NCBI RefSeq assembly: GCF_014695725.1
Contig: NZ_JACJOU010000033.1
Coordinates: forward strand, 186,001-250,000
DNA length: 64,000 bases
Source of the DNA: Microcoleus sp. FACHB-672
GTDB taxonomy: Bacteria > Cyanobacteriota > Cyanobacteriia > Cyanobacteriales > Oscillatoriaceae
Direction of reading: 5' to 3'
Of this stretch, positions 47,002-56,167 are shown piece after piece. Every line of letters starts with the position of its first letter. Within the stretch, counting starts at the first letter, position 1. Made by a program: the position numbers and the translations under genes. Under the pieces are notes generated by a model. The model was not told the DNA's origin, searched no databases, and saw only the letters and a program-made list of their open reading frames with translations.

Positions 47002-48420
47002 TTAATTAATGCCTCGCTTAAAATCACGCCAAATTATTGTTCTTTCATGATAAGTTTTTGCTTGTGATAATTGCTTGGTTAGTTTGCCTAAATCTGACAT
47101 TTCTCCTAGTATGTGCAAATCAGGGAAAGCATTTTCAGGATTGGAATTTGAAGTTACTGTAATTGTTGCTGCTGCATTCCAAGTTTGGTGTGATGGTGGA
47201 AAATTAGGTAGCAAATCTTTAAACCCTGCAAGAGCAAGAATCATATACCCATAGAAACGACTCAATAGAATCATACTGTCCAAGGACTTTCTTTGTTCCT
47301 CGTCTGAGAAACGACCGCTTTGGTTAAATAGCCAATCTGGATGAGCATTACGATCTCGTAAATAGCAATGTTCTTTCATTACTTGTTTACATATATCTTT
47401 CCACTCGTCAGATGGCAAGTAAGTCTTGAAGAAGCTTTCTAAACTTTTTCCAACATTCCAAGAATTATCTTTTTTAGGGGAAAACGGACGATTATCTAAA
47501 GAGCGAAGAGACGCTTCTAGAATTGTTGAAAGTAGGAGTTCCTGCGCTTGTTGGCTCTGTTGATTAGACGCCTCTAAGAGTTGCCATAAAATTCTGCGAC
47601 AAATATCAGCTTTTGATGGGTCACGAATAAAGAACTCAGCCATGCTTATAAAAGCATCTTTATTAAAGGGTAAATTCCCAAAAGGAGATAGCAAACCTAA
47701 GGTACTAAACTTACCTTTACACCTAATTTCAGTAACTTTTTGCGAACCACGTAAGAATTCGCGTTGTAATAGCCCAATTGTTTCTCCAAACCATATCGAT
47801 AGGACATCTTGAATAGCTATACTCCACTTCCAAGCCTCAGCTTTTGACCAAAGTTCTTTTGGTAATTTCCAGTAAAGTTTAAGTTGCTTATTATCAATAA
47901 AACGTCCAATTAGCTTCCTTTGCGTATCATCCTCATAAAAAATTCCCGATATTCGCGGGTCTCTTTCTATATCTTGATCATTAATCCGTATGTTAGTATG
48001 TACTGTATCAGATAGCCGTAGTTTACTTTGCGTCTCATACAGGGCTGAGCCTGCCCAAAAATTTTCATTACTTCCAGGTTTTACAGACTCACAAAACACT
48101 ACTCGTTCAAAGTTAATAGAAAGATATTTATTTTGAATGTACAGCTTATTCATCTCAGATAAGGATATATTAGGAACAATTGCCCAATCATAATCTCGAG
48201 GTCTCATTCTGATCGAGAAAATATCACTTTTTGAAGGAAGATGAACTTTTCCCAGCTCAATTTTTTCTATAGGCTTTACCTGGCTATCTAAAAGAGCTTG
48301 GAGATGGAAACCTTCTTCCGGATTCCAAGTCATAAATCCTCGTCCTTGATAGCGATTGCCACAATAATAAAAATAAAGAAAATCTAATATAAAGTCAGTC
48401 TTTTTAAAATAATCCTTCAT
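47002..48420 (-). CDS. ApeA-like HEPN-domain protein, putative abortive-infection factor
   Basis: A 472-residue protein. The N-terminal ~220 residues (NRYQGRGFMTWNPEEGFHL opening, then beta-rich segments) resemble the ApeA N-terminal domain, and the C-terminal part is helical with R-D-R-N-A-H (about 355-360), the RxxxxH signature of HEPN ribonucleases. ApeA proteins are known phage-defence abortive-infection factors. The assignment is by motif and layout only, so moderate confidence. The gene is more A/T-rich than its neighbours and has no sugar-related domain. It splits the polysaccharide genes between the megasynthase terminator and a GT2 gene, as expected for an acquired cassette. ATG 48420 has AGGAT upstream. 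Confidence 0.65.
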   Translation of the reverse strand: MKDYFKKTDFILDFLYFYYCGNRYQGRGFMTWNPEEGFHLQALLDSQVKPIEKIELGKVHLPSKSDIFSIRMRPRDYDWAIVPNISLSEMNKLYIQNKYLSINFERVVFCESVKPGSNENFWAGSALYETQSKLRLSDTVHTNIRINDQDIERDPRISGIFYEDDTQRKLIGRFIDNKQLKLYWKLPKELWSKAEAWKWSIAIQDVLSIWFGETIGLLQREFLRGSQKVTEIRCKGKFSTLGLLSPFGNLPFNKDAFISMAEFFIRDPSKADICRRILWQLLEASNQQSQQAQELLLSTILEASLRSLDNRPFSPKKDNSWNVGKSLESFFKTYLPSDEWKDICKQVMKEHCYLRDRNAHPDWLFNQSGRFSDEEQRKSLDSMILLSRFYGYMILALAGFKDLLPNFPPSHQTWNAAATITVTSNSNPENAFPDLHILGEMSDLGKLTKQLSQAKTYHERTIIWRDFKRGIN

Positions 48421-48741
48421 TGCTAAAAATCCTGTACAAAGCTACAATCACAGAACTTTCCCTCTGTAGTATAATTGTAACACAAGAATTTAGTTGACTG
48501 TCGAGCTAAAGGACAAACATACTTTTAAATTAGAAGGCTAAACAAATAGCTTTACTACGCTGCCGCAACCAAGGCTAAGCAGCCTCACCCTTGGCTTCAG
48601 CAATCCAAAGAAGTGATTGTGCGTAAAATTCAATGTCGTTTCGGGTTCACAGAAGAATTAAATGGCTAGTAGCTGAAATCCCCCAGCCAATTTATTAAGA
48701 AAGGCGTGGGGGATTGAGAGCCGGCATAAAAGAAAGTGTGA
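48421..48741. other. Intergenic region with inverted repeats, possible mobile-element remnant
   Basis: About 320 bases between the ApeA-like and GT2 genes. AATCCCCCA (48677-48685) and TGGGGGATT (48707-48715) form a perfect 9-bp stem with a 21-base loop, and another imperfect CCAAGG...CCTTGG pair lies near 48570-48595. Such hairpins resemble the ends of IS200/IS605-type elements, but no transposase frame remains. It may also be a terminator of the GT2 gene. Confidence 0.45.
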
Positions 48742-49797
48742 TCAACCTTCTGTTGACTTGGCAAAGCCTTTCAGCAACACACTATTCCGCAAAAAATCAT
48801 TGAGGAGGTAGGGCGGATCTTCATCAGGCTTGCGTTGAATCACCCGTCGCCCTCTCCATAGGATAAAACCCGAAGCCCAAGCGAGATCGGCAAGTGCAGT
48901 ATACGCCCAGCCATGATTTTTGAGAAAATATCGTTGCCTGGAATCAAACCAATACTTCGGTATCCGCTTCCGTGAACCAACAGCCGTCACCCCTGTACTT
49001 TGTCCGGGAATATGGGCAACTCGGCTTTGCGGCACATACCAACAAGGCCAGCCGGCCCGCTTTGCCTGCAAGCAAAAGTCTGTTTCTTCGTAATACAGAA
49101 AATATTCTTCATCCATCAATCCGATAGACTTAAATACTTCGCGACGGACGATCATACTTGCTCCTGGCACCCACTCAGCTTGAGTCGGTTCTTCTGGCAT
49201 GGGAGTGATCAGCGCCCACTTTGACAAGAGCTTTGACACTACCCCCAGACGTAGCCCAGAATCTAGTTCACTGAGCACAGTCGGGAAGCGAAATGCTCTG
49301 CGCCGTTGATTTCCCTCCAAGTCTTCCAAACCGCTGCCGGCAAGCCCTACATCGGGATGTTCTTCCATGAAATCCACCAGGATTTTTAGCGCGTTGGGGC
49401 GAACCACCGTGTCTGGGTTGAGCAAGAGAAAATAAGGGGGTGGATTGGGTGCCTCCAAGGCTGGGCGCAACGCAGCATTGTTGCCATAAGCGTATCCCCC
49501 ATTGTGTTCTAGAGGCATCAGTTCCGCCCACTCAGACCACCCTTCATTTTCAATCGCGGCGGCAATTTGTTCGGCGGAACCATCCCCAGAAGCGCCGTCA
49601 ACCACGACAACATGAGTGCCCGGTAAAGATTGCACTTCCTCCACCAAGGAACGTAAGCATTCAATGGTGAGAACCGGCGTTCGGTAGTTAAGAATCACAA
49701 CTAGCAAAAGAGGAGGGTTTATTGACCCAATAGCATCAGACATTACGGTGGTGTCCTCTTTCGTCGTTTCTGGTTTAGCTTGCATGGAATCGACCAT
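48742..49797 (-). CDS. Glycosyltransferase family 2 (rhamnosyltransferase-like)
   Basis: A 351-residue GT-A enzyme of the WcaA/RfbF-like type. LLLVVILNYRTPVLTIECLRSL begins the fold, VVDGASGDGS holds the nucleotide-binding Asp, and FLLLNPDTVVRP contains an NPD in the place of DxD, typical of rhamnosyl- and other deoxysugar-transferases. YYEETDFCLQAKRAGW is the catalytic-base region. The frame starts at ATG 49797. A later ATG at 49743 has a better AAAGAGGA site and removes 18 residues, and may be the true start. It lies in the second half of the polysaccharide locus, 320 bases upstream of the ApeA-like gene. Sugar specificity is not certain. Confidence 0.9.
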   Translation of the reverse strand: MVDSMQAKPETTKEDTTVMSDAIGSINPPLLLVVILNYRTPVLTIECLRSLVEEVQSLPGTHVVVVDGASGDGSAEQIAAAIENEGWSEWAELMPLEHNGGYAYGNNAALRPALEAPNPPPYFLLLNPDTVVRPNALKILVDFMEEHPDVGLAGSGLEDLEGNQRRRAFRFPTVLSELDSGLRLGVVSKLLSKWALITPMPEEPTQAEWVPGASMIVRREVFKSIGLMDEEYFLYYEETDFCLQAKRAGWPCWYVPQSRVAHIPGQSTGVTAVGSRKRIPKYWFDSRQRYFLKNHGWAYTALADLAWASGFILWRGRRVIQRKPDEDPPYLLNDFLRNSVLLKGFAKSTEG

Positions 49798-49972
49798 ACT
49801 TATAGATGCCCTATCTCGTTATTTATTAAGTAGAAAAAGTGCGAACAATTCCCTCAATATTTTGTTGAGAAATTCTGATTTCTAGGGTAACAAATTGTTG
49901 CCCTGTCAGAATTGTTTGGTTGCATAAAATGAGGAATTCGTTACCAACAGTTCCAGTCTTCTAAGATCACCT

Positions 49973-51340
49973 CTATCGGGCTGTAGAACGCCTTGCCGGC
50001 GATGAGCGAGTGCTTGTTACATTTTGGGGTTGTGCCTTGCTTAGCATCAATCCTGTGAGTCCTCCCGCACCGAGCATAAATATCTGGTTAACCATTGCAT
50101 TCAATACCGAATCCAGCATGAACAAAGGCAGGATCACGACTAACGCGGCTGCCGGCGCAACTTTGGGATGAGACCATGTACTGGGCGGATAACCTAACCA
50201 GGAAAAACTTAAACTGGGAAGTAGCACAGAGGTGACAAAAGCACTTAAGCCGAATAAACCTTGGTTGCCAAAGGCGATGATCCACAAGCTATCGGTAACA
50301 GAGATATCTTCACCCCATTCGTCAAAAATACGTGCTCTGCCCCATCCTCCCCAGCCAAACAACATTCTCTCCCGCGCCTTTTCTGCAAGCGGCCCTTCAT
50401 TGATGAATCTAAATTCTAAGGACTGAGCGCGTTCTGGGCCGAGGGTATCAGCGACATATGAAACAACTTCACCTCCTGTAAAACCGCCGCTCACTCCTAA
50501 ATATAGGTAGAAACATAACCCAAAAATTAGGAGATACATTGGCAAAGCTGTGCGGCAGTATTTAACAACAAACAGGATAAAAATCCCGATCCCAAAGTAG
50601 AGATAGGCCCCCGTGGATCGACACAAAATAAATGTCACTAGCAACGCTAGCGCCAGCCAATCCATTGGCATATTCCAGAATCGTTTGATGGTTCCCGTCT
50701 TCCACAACCAAACTGCTATTAGCGCCGCTGACATCATCCATACACCAACCCAAAGGCCGTGTACCATAAACACGGTTGGTCTGTACCCCCCCAAGCGGAT
50801 GGTCTGGGCAAAGTCACGACGGGCGGCAAAACCGTAAACCATCCGGTGCAGTTGCGGACTCATGCGGCTTTCAAACAAACATAAAGGAACGTAGATCAGG
50901 CCGCCGGCGAAAATGCCCAATGCCAACTGACGCAGTCCTTCTAAGTTATTGAGGTATATCCGGCCTAAAAAGTAAGGCGCTCCCCATGCCATCGTTTGTG
51001 AGAGTGTTTCTGAAAAGCCATCGTAAGGGCCTAAGCCGTTAGTAATTGATGAAGCAAACGGGCTGAAACACCAACAAAGCATTGGCACGTCAAGCCAGCC
51101 AAATTTAAATGAAGTAAAGCGTTGAGGATCGTAGATAAAAGTTGCGAGTAAAATGCAGTAGCAAGGTGCGGATGTTTTGCTGTACTCTGGAATCCCCGGC
51201 AATTTAAAAGCTGCAACCGGCAGGAAGATAAACGCTGTGATAAAAACTATCACAACTGCCCGTTGAGAAGGATACCGGATAAACATATAGATGGTAAACG
51301 GTATCAGGCCGAACAGAGCCAGCATTACTGTAGGACTCAT
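49973..51340 (-). CDS. Polysaccharide polymerase/O-antigen ligase-like membrane protein (Wzy-type)
   Basis: A 455-residue integral membrane protein with about 10-11 hydrophobic helices and a large loop in the C-terminal half (near 270-350, SGGFTGGEVVSYVADTLGPERAQSLEFRFINEGPLAEKARERMLFGWGGWGR). The pattern matches Wzy polymerases and WaaL/RfaL ligases, families that share topology but little sequence. It would join repeat units on the periplasmic face. The position beside Wzx, glycosyltransferases and the 2OG oxygenase supports a polymerase role. Start ATG 51340. Related genes in exosortase-associated loci are similar, but no exosortase is seen here. Confidence 0.8.
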   Translation of the reverse strand: MSPTVMLALFGLIPFTIYMFIRYPSQRAVVIVFITAFIFLPVAAFKLPGIPEYSKTSAPCYCILLATFIYDPQRFTSFKFGWLDVPMLCWCFSPFASSITNGLGPYDGFSETLSQTMAWGAPYFLGRIYLNNLEGLRQLALGIFAGGLIYVPLCLFESRMSPQLHRMVYGFAARRDFAQTIRLGGYRPTVFMVHGLWVGVWMMSAALIAVWLWKTGTIKRFWNMPMDWLALALLVTFILCRSTGAYLYFGIGIFILFVVKYCRTALPMYLLIFGLCFYLYLGVSGGFTGGEVVSYVADTLGPERAQSLEFRFINEGPLAEKARERMLFGWGGWGRARIFDEWGEDISVTDSLWIIAFGNQGLFGLSAFVTSVLLPSLSFSWLGYPPSTWSHPKVAPAAALVVILPLFMLDSVLNAMVNQIFMLGAGGLTGLMLSKAQPQNVTSTRSSPARRSTAR

Positions 51341-51374
51341 GCTTTACTACACTTATTTTAAAGGTCAGTTGAGT

Positions 51375-52223
51375 TTAAAGATCGCCAGGTTTCTGTTTAT
51401 CTTTTAGGTAATTTTTGGCATCAATCAAAATTGGGGGTACTAGCTTTTTCAAGAACGTTTTAACGCCACCCCCTAAAGGATTTTCTGCCGGCAGCTCGTC
51501 GCCAGGGCGGGCTTTAAATACTGTTGTGTGCGTGCCAGAAACTTCTTCAGCCGGCCTTCCGTTACTGTAGTAGTAAAGTGCCAGGGATTTTCGCGTTTGC
51601 CCTTCGGGACAAGTCAGCGGTTCAGGATGTCCGTGATAGGAAAAGTCTGTAGTGCTAAAAATGACACAGCGATTAAAAATTGGCAGGATCTTTTGCTCGC
51701 ATTGAGTCATATCCTTGTCCCAAAGTTCTAGATAACCGCCATATTCTTCTTTCCAGTCTTTGTTCAGATAAAGTAAGAGGTTTAATCGGCGATCAAGTTT
51801 CAGTTTGTTGTGCCGGTTAAAATCAACGTGCATTTTCAAAAAACCGCCTCTCTCGATCTGATGAAGACCGCCGCCGGCAAAGTGCGGATCAGGGATAATT
51901 CCATCAATCCCCGTGAGGCTTTCTAAAAATTTGATAAACGTTGAGGAATTCAATTGATAGAGCAGAACCCGTGTCCACTCTCCCATTTGGAGTTCTAAGT
52001 TTGAGGCTAACTTCTTTTCCGCCGGATTATTAAACTTTTGCCAATCAATTGTTCCGGGCTTGGGAAACTCTTCTAGAATCCTATCTAATAAAGAGGCCGG
52101 TAAAAAATCATCAATGATGATATGTGGAAAAGGGGTTGCTTGGGCGTAGCTTTGACTAAACTGACTCGCTAAATTATTTAAGCGGTTTTCATCAAGACAA
52201 AACAAAGATGTTGTTGAATTCAT
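51375..52223 (-). CDS. 2-oxoglutarate/Fe(II)-dependent oxygenase
   Basis: A 282-residue enzyme with a jelly-roll fold of the prolyl-4-hydroxylase-like type. HVDFNRH gives the metal-binding H-x-D, YHGHPE carries the distal His, and TRKSLALYYYS the 2-oxoglutarate-binding Arg. RRLNLLLYLNKDW and WDKDMTQC flank the core. It would hydroxylate a polymer, lipid or peptide in the cytoplasm. Placement between Wzy-like and GT2 genes suggests action on a glycan or its precursor, which is an inference. The acidic Ser/Thr-rich N-terminus has no signal peptide. The gene lies 34 bases upstream of the Wzy-like gene. Confidence 0.9.
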   Translation of the reverse strand: MNSTTSLFCLDENRLNNLASQFSQSYAQATPFPHIIIDDFLPASLLDRILEEFPKPGTIDWQKFNNPAEKKLASNLELQMGEWTRVLLYQLNSSTFIKFLESLTGIDGIIPDPHFAGGGLHQIERGGFLKMHVDFNRHNKLKLDRRLNLLLYLNKDWKEEYGGYLELWDKDMTQCEQKILPIFNRCVIFSTTDFSYHGHPEPLTCPEGQTRKSLALYYYSNGRPAEEVSGTHTTVFKARPGDELPAENPLGGGVKTFLKKLVPPILIDAKNYLKDKQKPGDL

Positions 52224-52361
52224 AACAGCCTCCTAGTACGCTGACCTAGTCAAGAAATGGATACTTTCTTTGAGAAGCAACTAAACACACGTAACAGCCG
52301 GCAAGCCGAACATCCAAAGGTTAAAACAGTTGATTTTCTAGTTCTCGCCAAAGGGGCGATT

Positions 52362-53210
52362 TTATTTGATCACAAACGTCTTCAACAGCTTTCGTTTGAG
52401 TTTTCCCATGAAAGAATTGTCTCGGCGAAGCAACTCCCACTCAATTTGCGTGTCAAATGGCAACTCCTGTCGGCGACGGGCATCTGTAGCGATCCATTTC
52501 GCATAATCTTCTGCGGATTCAAACTTGAGCTTCCGTGCGGTTAGCGCCGCATCTGAACCTAGATTTCCAGACTTTGTTTTAACATTCATAGGAGATCGCG
52601 GATCGTCCATATTATGGGCATACAGCAATGGCAACGGGTTACCACTGATTAAACCATCGAGGGTCATCTGGACGCGATTAATCGGCAAGCCATGACTGTA
52701 GCTTTGCTCGTTTGCAATGCTATAGCGAAGCAAGTGTTCTTTTCGGGCGAGAAAAGACTGCCCAGCCACTGTGGTGCATCGAAATACCCGTTCACCCGAT
52801 AGCTCAACAATATTACGCTGGGCGAGTTTTTCGTCCCAATCTTCTGGCATAAAAATCCAGCATCCTAGCATCCCAAACTTGGGTTCTTTGCGAACGATCG
52901 AGGCAATGCGATCAACCCAGCCGGCAGGCAGCAAAATGTCATCATCGACTTTCCCCAGCACATCACTGGCAGCTGTTTCAAAGAACCACATACAAGGCTT
53001 GTACTGCCCGACATTTTCCGGGTTAAATTGCCGTTTGACAACACGCGGATCGTCGATGGAGGCAATTAAGTCTGCGGTTCCGTCCTGAGAGCCATTATCC
53101 CAACAGTACAGACGAAAATCTGAAGGATCGTTGAAGATGGTCGGTAGCGTCTTTTCAACATACTCCCGACGGTTCCAAGTGATGAGCAGCAAGTCTACGG
53201 GTGGAGCCAT
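52362..53210 (-). CDS. Glycosyltransferase family 2
   Basis: A 282-residue GT-A enzyme. DLLLITWNRREYVEKTLPTIF opens the fold, CWDNGSQDGTADL has the nucleotide-binding Asp, and DVLGKVDDDILLP contains the metal-binding DDD. NVGQYKPCMWFFE completes the first half. The C-terminal half is basic and without membrane segments, so it is probably a soluble or peripheral enzyme. ATG 53210 starts it, and Wzx lies just upstream in the same direction. The sugar is unknown. Confidence 0.9.
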   Translation of the reverse strand: MAPPVDLLLITWNRREYVEKTLPTIFNDPSDFRLYCWDNGSQDGTADLIASIDDPRVVKRQFNPENVGQYKPCMWFFETAASDVLGKVDDDILLPAGWVDRIASIVRKEPKFGMLGCWIFMPEDWDEKLAQRNIVELSGERVFRCTTVAGQSFLARKEHLLRYSIANEQSYSHGLPINRVQMTLDGLISGNPLPLLYAHNMDDPRSPMNVKTKSGNLGSDAALTARKLKFESAEDYAKWIATDARRRQELPFDTQIEWELLRRDNSFMGKLKRKLLKTFVIK

Positions 53211-53300
53211 CTATCAGAAACCTCTCGATGCCTACAAACGAATCAATTTTTAAAACAATTTCTTGAAAGGTAAATGTTTTGGATGGGTTAATTCAACCCT

Positions 53301-54641
53301 CTAAAGAGCGATTTGAAATGGAATCCCAAAACCCAAAAGATGCCGGCCAAATAGCAGAAGTGCGAGTGACGCGAGAAATAGGCCGGTCGCTTGCAAATCT
53401 TGCCACGAACAATTCATCCCCTCACGCCACAAGCCGTAAGTTACCGCTGCATAATAAGGAAAATCATTCAGCGCAATGACGATAATTGCCCCCGGAACTT
53501 GGCCGAGATAGAATCCGAGGGGTAAACCGATGATCATGAACAAAAACTTGAGAAAGTTGCCGGTTGCGACATAGTAAGGTTTGCCAAGGGCGAGAAGAGA
53601 CGGATCGATGGTTTGAGAGAGTAGGCGAGGCCAAAGACCCAATCCTAAAATCGGCAGCATCCAACCGGCTTCTGTATATCTGTCATCGTAAAGTGCCTCG
53701 ATCAACAAATCTCCAACCGTGATTAGCACTGCCAAGGCTAAGGCCAAAACTGCAATAATCAGCTTCCGTTTCCCCAAGATTTTAGCTCGAAAAGTTTCGC
53801 GAGGCAGGGAAACAAGCTTTGAAGTTGCGGCAAAAAGCACTTTACTGTTAATCGCCCCAACAATCTGACGCGGCATATCAGACAGGGTGAAGGCAACGGT
53901 ATAAACCCCCAACATCTGGAATGAGAGCAATTTCCCTAAAATGAGTCGGTCGGCTTGGCCGGCTAAAAATGTCATTGCCGTTGAAATAAATATCCACCGG
54001 CCAAAGGTAAATAAATCTTGGAGTGCATCTTTATCCCAGGCAAAGCGGTTGCGTTTTCCAGGAATTAAAAAATGGCTCCACACCATTCTAATTAAGGATG
54101 AAGAAAGCTGGCCGCCAACGAGCGCCCAGATTGTCGGGCTGAAGAAAGCCCACACCACGGTCACGACAATGGACAGAGCTTGTGCTGTAAATTGAAAAAT
54201 TGTCAGCTTACCAATGTCCATGTGCCGGTTGAGCGAGAACACAGCAGTGGAGCTAAACCCAGAAATAATCGTGCCTGCACCCACCAGTGGAATCAACCAA
54301 CGCAGCCGGGGGTCATTGTAGAACTGGCTAATTGGCCAAGCGATCGCGAGACAGCACAACCACAAAGCAAAACCGCGCATGACTTGTAAAGTCCAGGCAG
54401 TATTGAGAAAATCTGGGTCATCGCCGCGCTTATTTTGGATGATACTGGGACCGGCACCAATATCTGAAAACAGGTTTAGCCCAACAATGAAGGTTGTGAC
54501 CAAAGCCATCAGACCAAACAATTCTGGGACGAGCAAACGAGTCAGAATCAGGTTGCTGCCAAATCGCAAAACCTGACTAGCACCGTAGCTAATAATTGTC
54601 CAAATCGCGCCTCGGATAGCAAGTTTTTTAAGTGATGACAT
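53301..54641 (-). CDS. Polysaccharide flippase (Wzx/PST family)
   Basis: A 446-residue integral membrane protein with about 12 hydrophobic segments. The family start RGAIWTIISYGASQVLRFGSNLILTRLLVPELFGLMAL and the conserved LAGQADRLILGKLLS are typical of RfbX/Wzx lipid-linked oligosaccharide flippases. It moves undecaprenyl-linked repeat units across the inner membrane for the Wzy-like polymerase encoded downstream. The start ATG at 54641 is 37 bases from the GT4 stop at 54679. No Wzz/Wzc or Wza genes are nearby, so chain-length and export parts must be elsewhere. Confidence 0.93.
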   Translation of the reverse strand: MSSLKKLAIRGAIWTIISYGASQVLRFGSNLILTRLLVPELFGLMALVTTFIVGLNLFSDIGAGPSIIQNKRGDDPDFLNTAWTLQVMRGFALWLCCLAIAWPISQFYNDPRLRWLIPLVGAGTIISGFSSTAVFSLNRHMDIGKLTIFQFTAQALSIVVTVVWAFFSPTIWALVGGQLSSSLIRMVWSHFLIPGKRNRFAWDKDALQDLFTFGRWIFISTAMTFLAGQADRLILGKLLSFQMLGVYTVAFTLSDMPRQIVGAINSKVLFAATSKLVSLPRETFRAKILGKRKLIIAVLALALAVLITVGDLLIEALYDDRYTEAGWMLPILGLGLWPRLLSQTIDPSLLALGKPYYVATGNFLKFLFMIIGLPLGFYLGQVPGAIIVIALNDFPYYAAVTYGLWREGMNCSWQDLQATGLFLASLALLLFGRHLLGFGIPFQIAL

Positions 54642-54678
54642 GATGACTTTGGCGAGTGGACACAGGGATCTTTAACTG

Positions 54679-55956
54679 TTAATTGCTCTTAGCGGAGGAG
54701 ATGCCGGCATAGGGAACGCTTGGGGATACATCAATGGCCCGCTCCTGAGACTTCTCGATAGTAGCCTGAAACAGAGCGGCGAGTTTGCTGGACTCGATCG
54801 CAGCATCATGCTGTTTTGCCACACGTTCAGCCCCTTCTTTGCCCATTTCTTCTAGCTGTTGCGCCGGCAATTGCAAGGCAGTCCGCATTGCTACGGTTAA
54901 GGCTTCAACCGATCCGGGGGGCACCAACCAACCGCAAACTCCAGGTTCTACTAACTCAGGAATTCCCGCCACGTAGGTACTGATTACAGGCCGGCCTAAA
55001 GCCAGCGCTTCCATAATCACCACCGGCAGTCCTTCTGCAAAGCTTGGCAGAACCATCGCGCGAGCGGCCAAAATTTGCTGCTGAACTTCAGCACCGCTCG
55101 CCCAACCCGTAATTTCCACCCGATCTTGAAGATTCAGTTTGGCGATCAGCGCTTCAATGGGAGAGCGCAATTCCCCATCGCCCACCAAGACTAACTTAAA
55201 CGGTAAGCCCTCGGCAGCTAGCTGACCGGCTGCTTCAATTAAAAGTAACTGGCCTTTCTGTTCGCAAAGCCGGCCCACGCAGGCTAAACGAGGCACCGCC
55301 GGCACCGCAGTCGGAGGTTGTTTCAAAAACATCTCATCTACGCCACAGTGAACCACATGGATTTTGGGCCACTGGTCGTAATCACACCAGCGATAAAGCT
55401 GGCTTTTCCCGAAGGAACTCACCGCCACGACAAACGCTGAACGCTTGATTTTTTCGGTTAAAGACAGCGCTTCAGGTTTATCAAACTCTTCTGGGCCATG
55501 CACCGTGAAGCTGTAGGACGGGCCACCCAAGGCGTGGCACAACATCGCCACGGTGGTTGAATTGGTTCCGAAGTGGGCGTGAACGTGTGCAATTCCCGTT
55601 TCTGCAAACCAACGCAGCAGAATGCAAGCTTCTGCTAAGTAAGCCAGATGCAGCAAAACGCCGCGATCTGAACCCCAGCCGACTTTCAGCGCCAGCCAAA
55701 AAGCGCCCAGCAGCCGAACAGGTCGGGTTATGGCAGCACGGACTAAGCCCGATAGCAGGCCGGCTACCCCACCGCCCAAGACAGTTCGGGTTTTCTCTAA
55801 TTCTTGCTTGTCTGCCTCGTCAACGAGTTCAGCTGCGCTGGAACGGATAGAAATCCGCGCCACTGGAATTCCGCAAGCCTCAACCCCAGCAATCTCCCGG
55901 CGAACAAAGCTATGGCTGACCTTGGGATACTGATTGATTAAATAAGCAATTGACAT
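54679..55956 (-). CDS. Glycosyltransferase family 4 (colanic-acid WcaL/AmsK-like)
   Basis: A 425-residue GT-B enzyme and the first gene of the minus-strand polysaccharide locus. The WcaL/AmsK-like features are IAYLINQYPKVSHSFVRREI and HVHAHFGTNSTTVAMLC in the N-terminal domain, and VGRLCEQKGQLLLIEAAGQL and SFAEGLPVVIMEALALGRPVI with the E-x7-E pair in the donor domain. It probably adds galactose or glucose to the growing repeat unit at the cytoplasmic face. The start ATG at 55956 is preceded by an AT-rich region, and the 310-base gap to leuS holds a heptamer array and a terminator. Confidence 0.92.
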   Translation of the reverse strand: MSIAYLINQYPKVSHSFVRREIAGVEACGIPVARISIRSSAAELVDEADKQELEKTRTVLGGGVAGLLSGLVRAAITRPVRLLGAFWLALKVGWGSDRGVLLHLAYLAEACILLRWFAETGIAHVHAHFGTNSTTVAMLCHALGGPSYSFTVHGPEEFDKPEALSLTEKIKRSAFVVAVSSFGKSQLYRWCDYDQWPKIHVVHCGVDEMFLKQPPTAVPAVPRLACVGRLCEQKGQLLLIEAAGQLAAEGLPFKLVLVGDGELRSPIEALIAKLNLQDRVEITGWASGAEVQQQILAARAMVLPSFAEGLPVVIMEALALGRPVISTYVAGIPELVEPGVCGWLVPPGSVEALTVAMRTALQLPAQQLEEMGKEGAERVAKQHDAAIESSKLAALFQATIEKSQERAIDVSPSVPYAGISSAKSN

Positions 55957-56167
55957 TATTTTTTAGGGAAAATGATCATTCTTAATAAAGTCCCCTGCCC
56001 TGCTTCACGAAGACGGGGCTGTTTAAACACCGGCCCTCTGTGAAGGAGAGAAACATTAATAAAACCTAGCTATGTAAAGTTATACAAACACTGAGCCGGT
56101 TAAAGATGTTGCCAAACTGGCAATCTTTATTAAAACTTTATATTTTCATCAGTATATTTACTTTACT

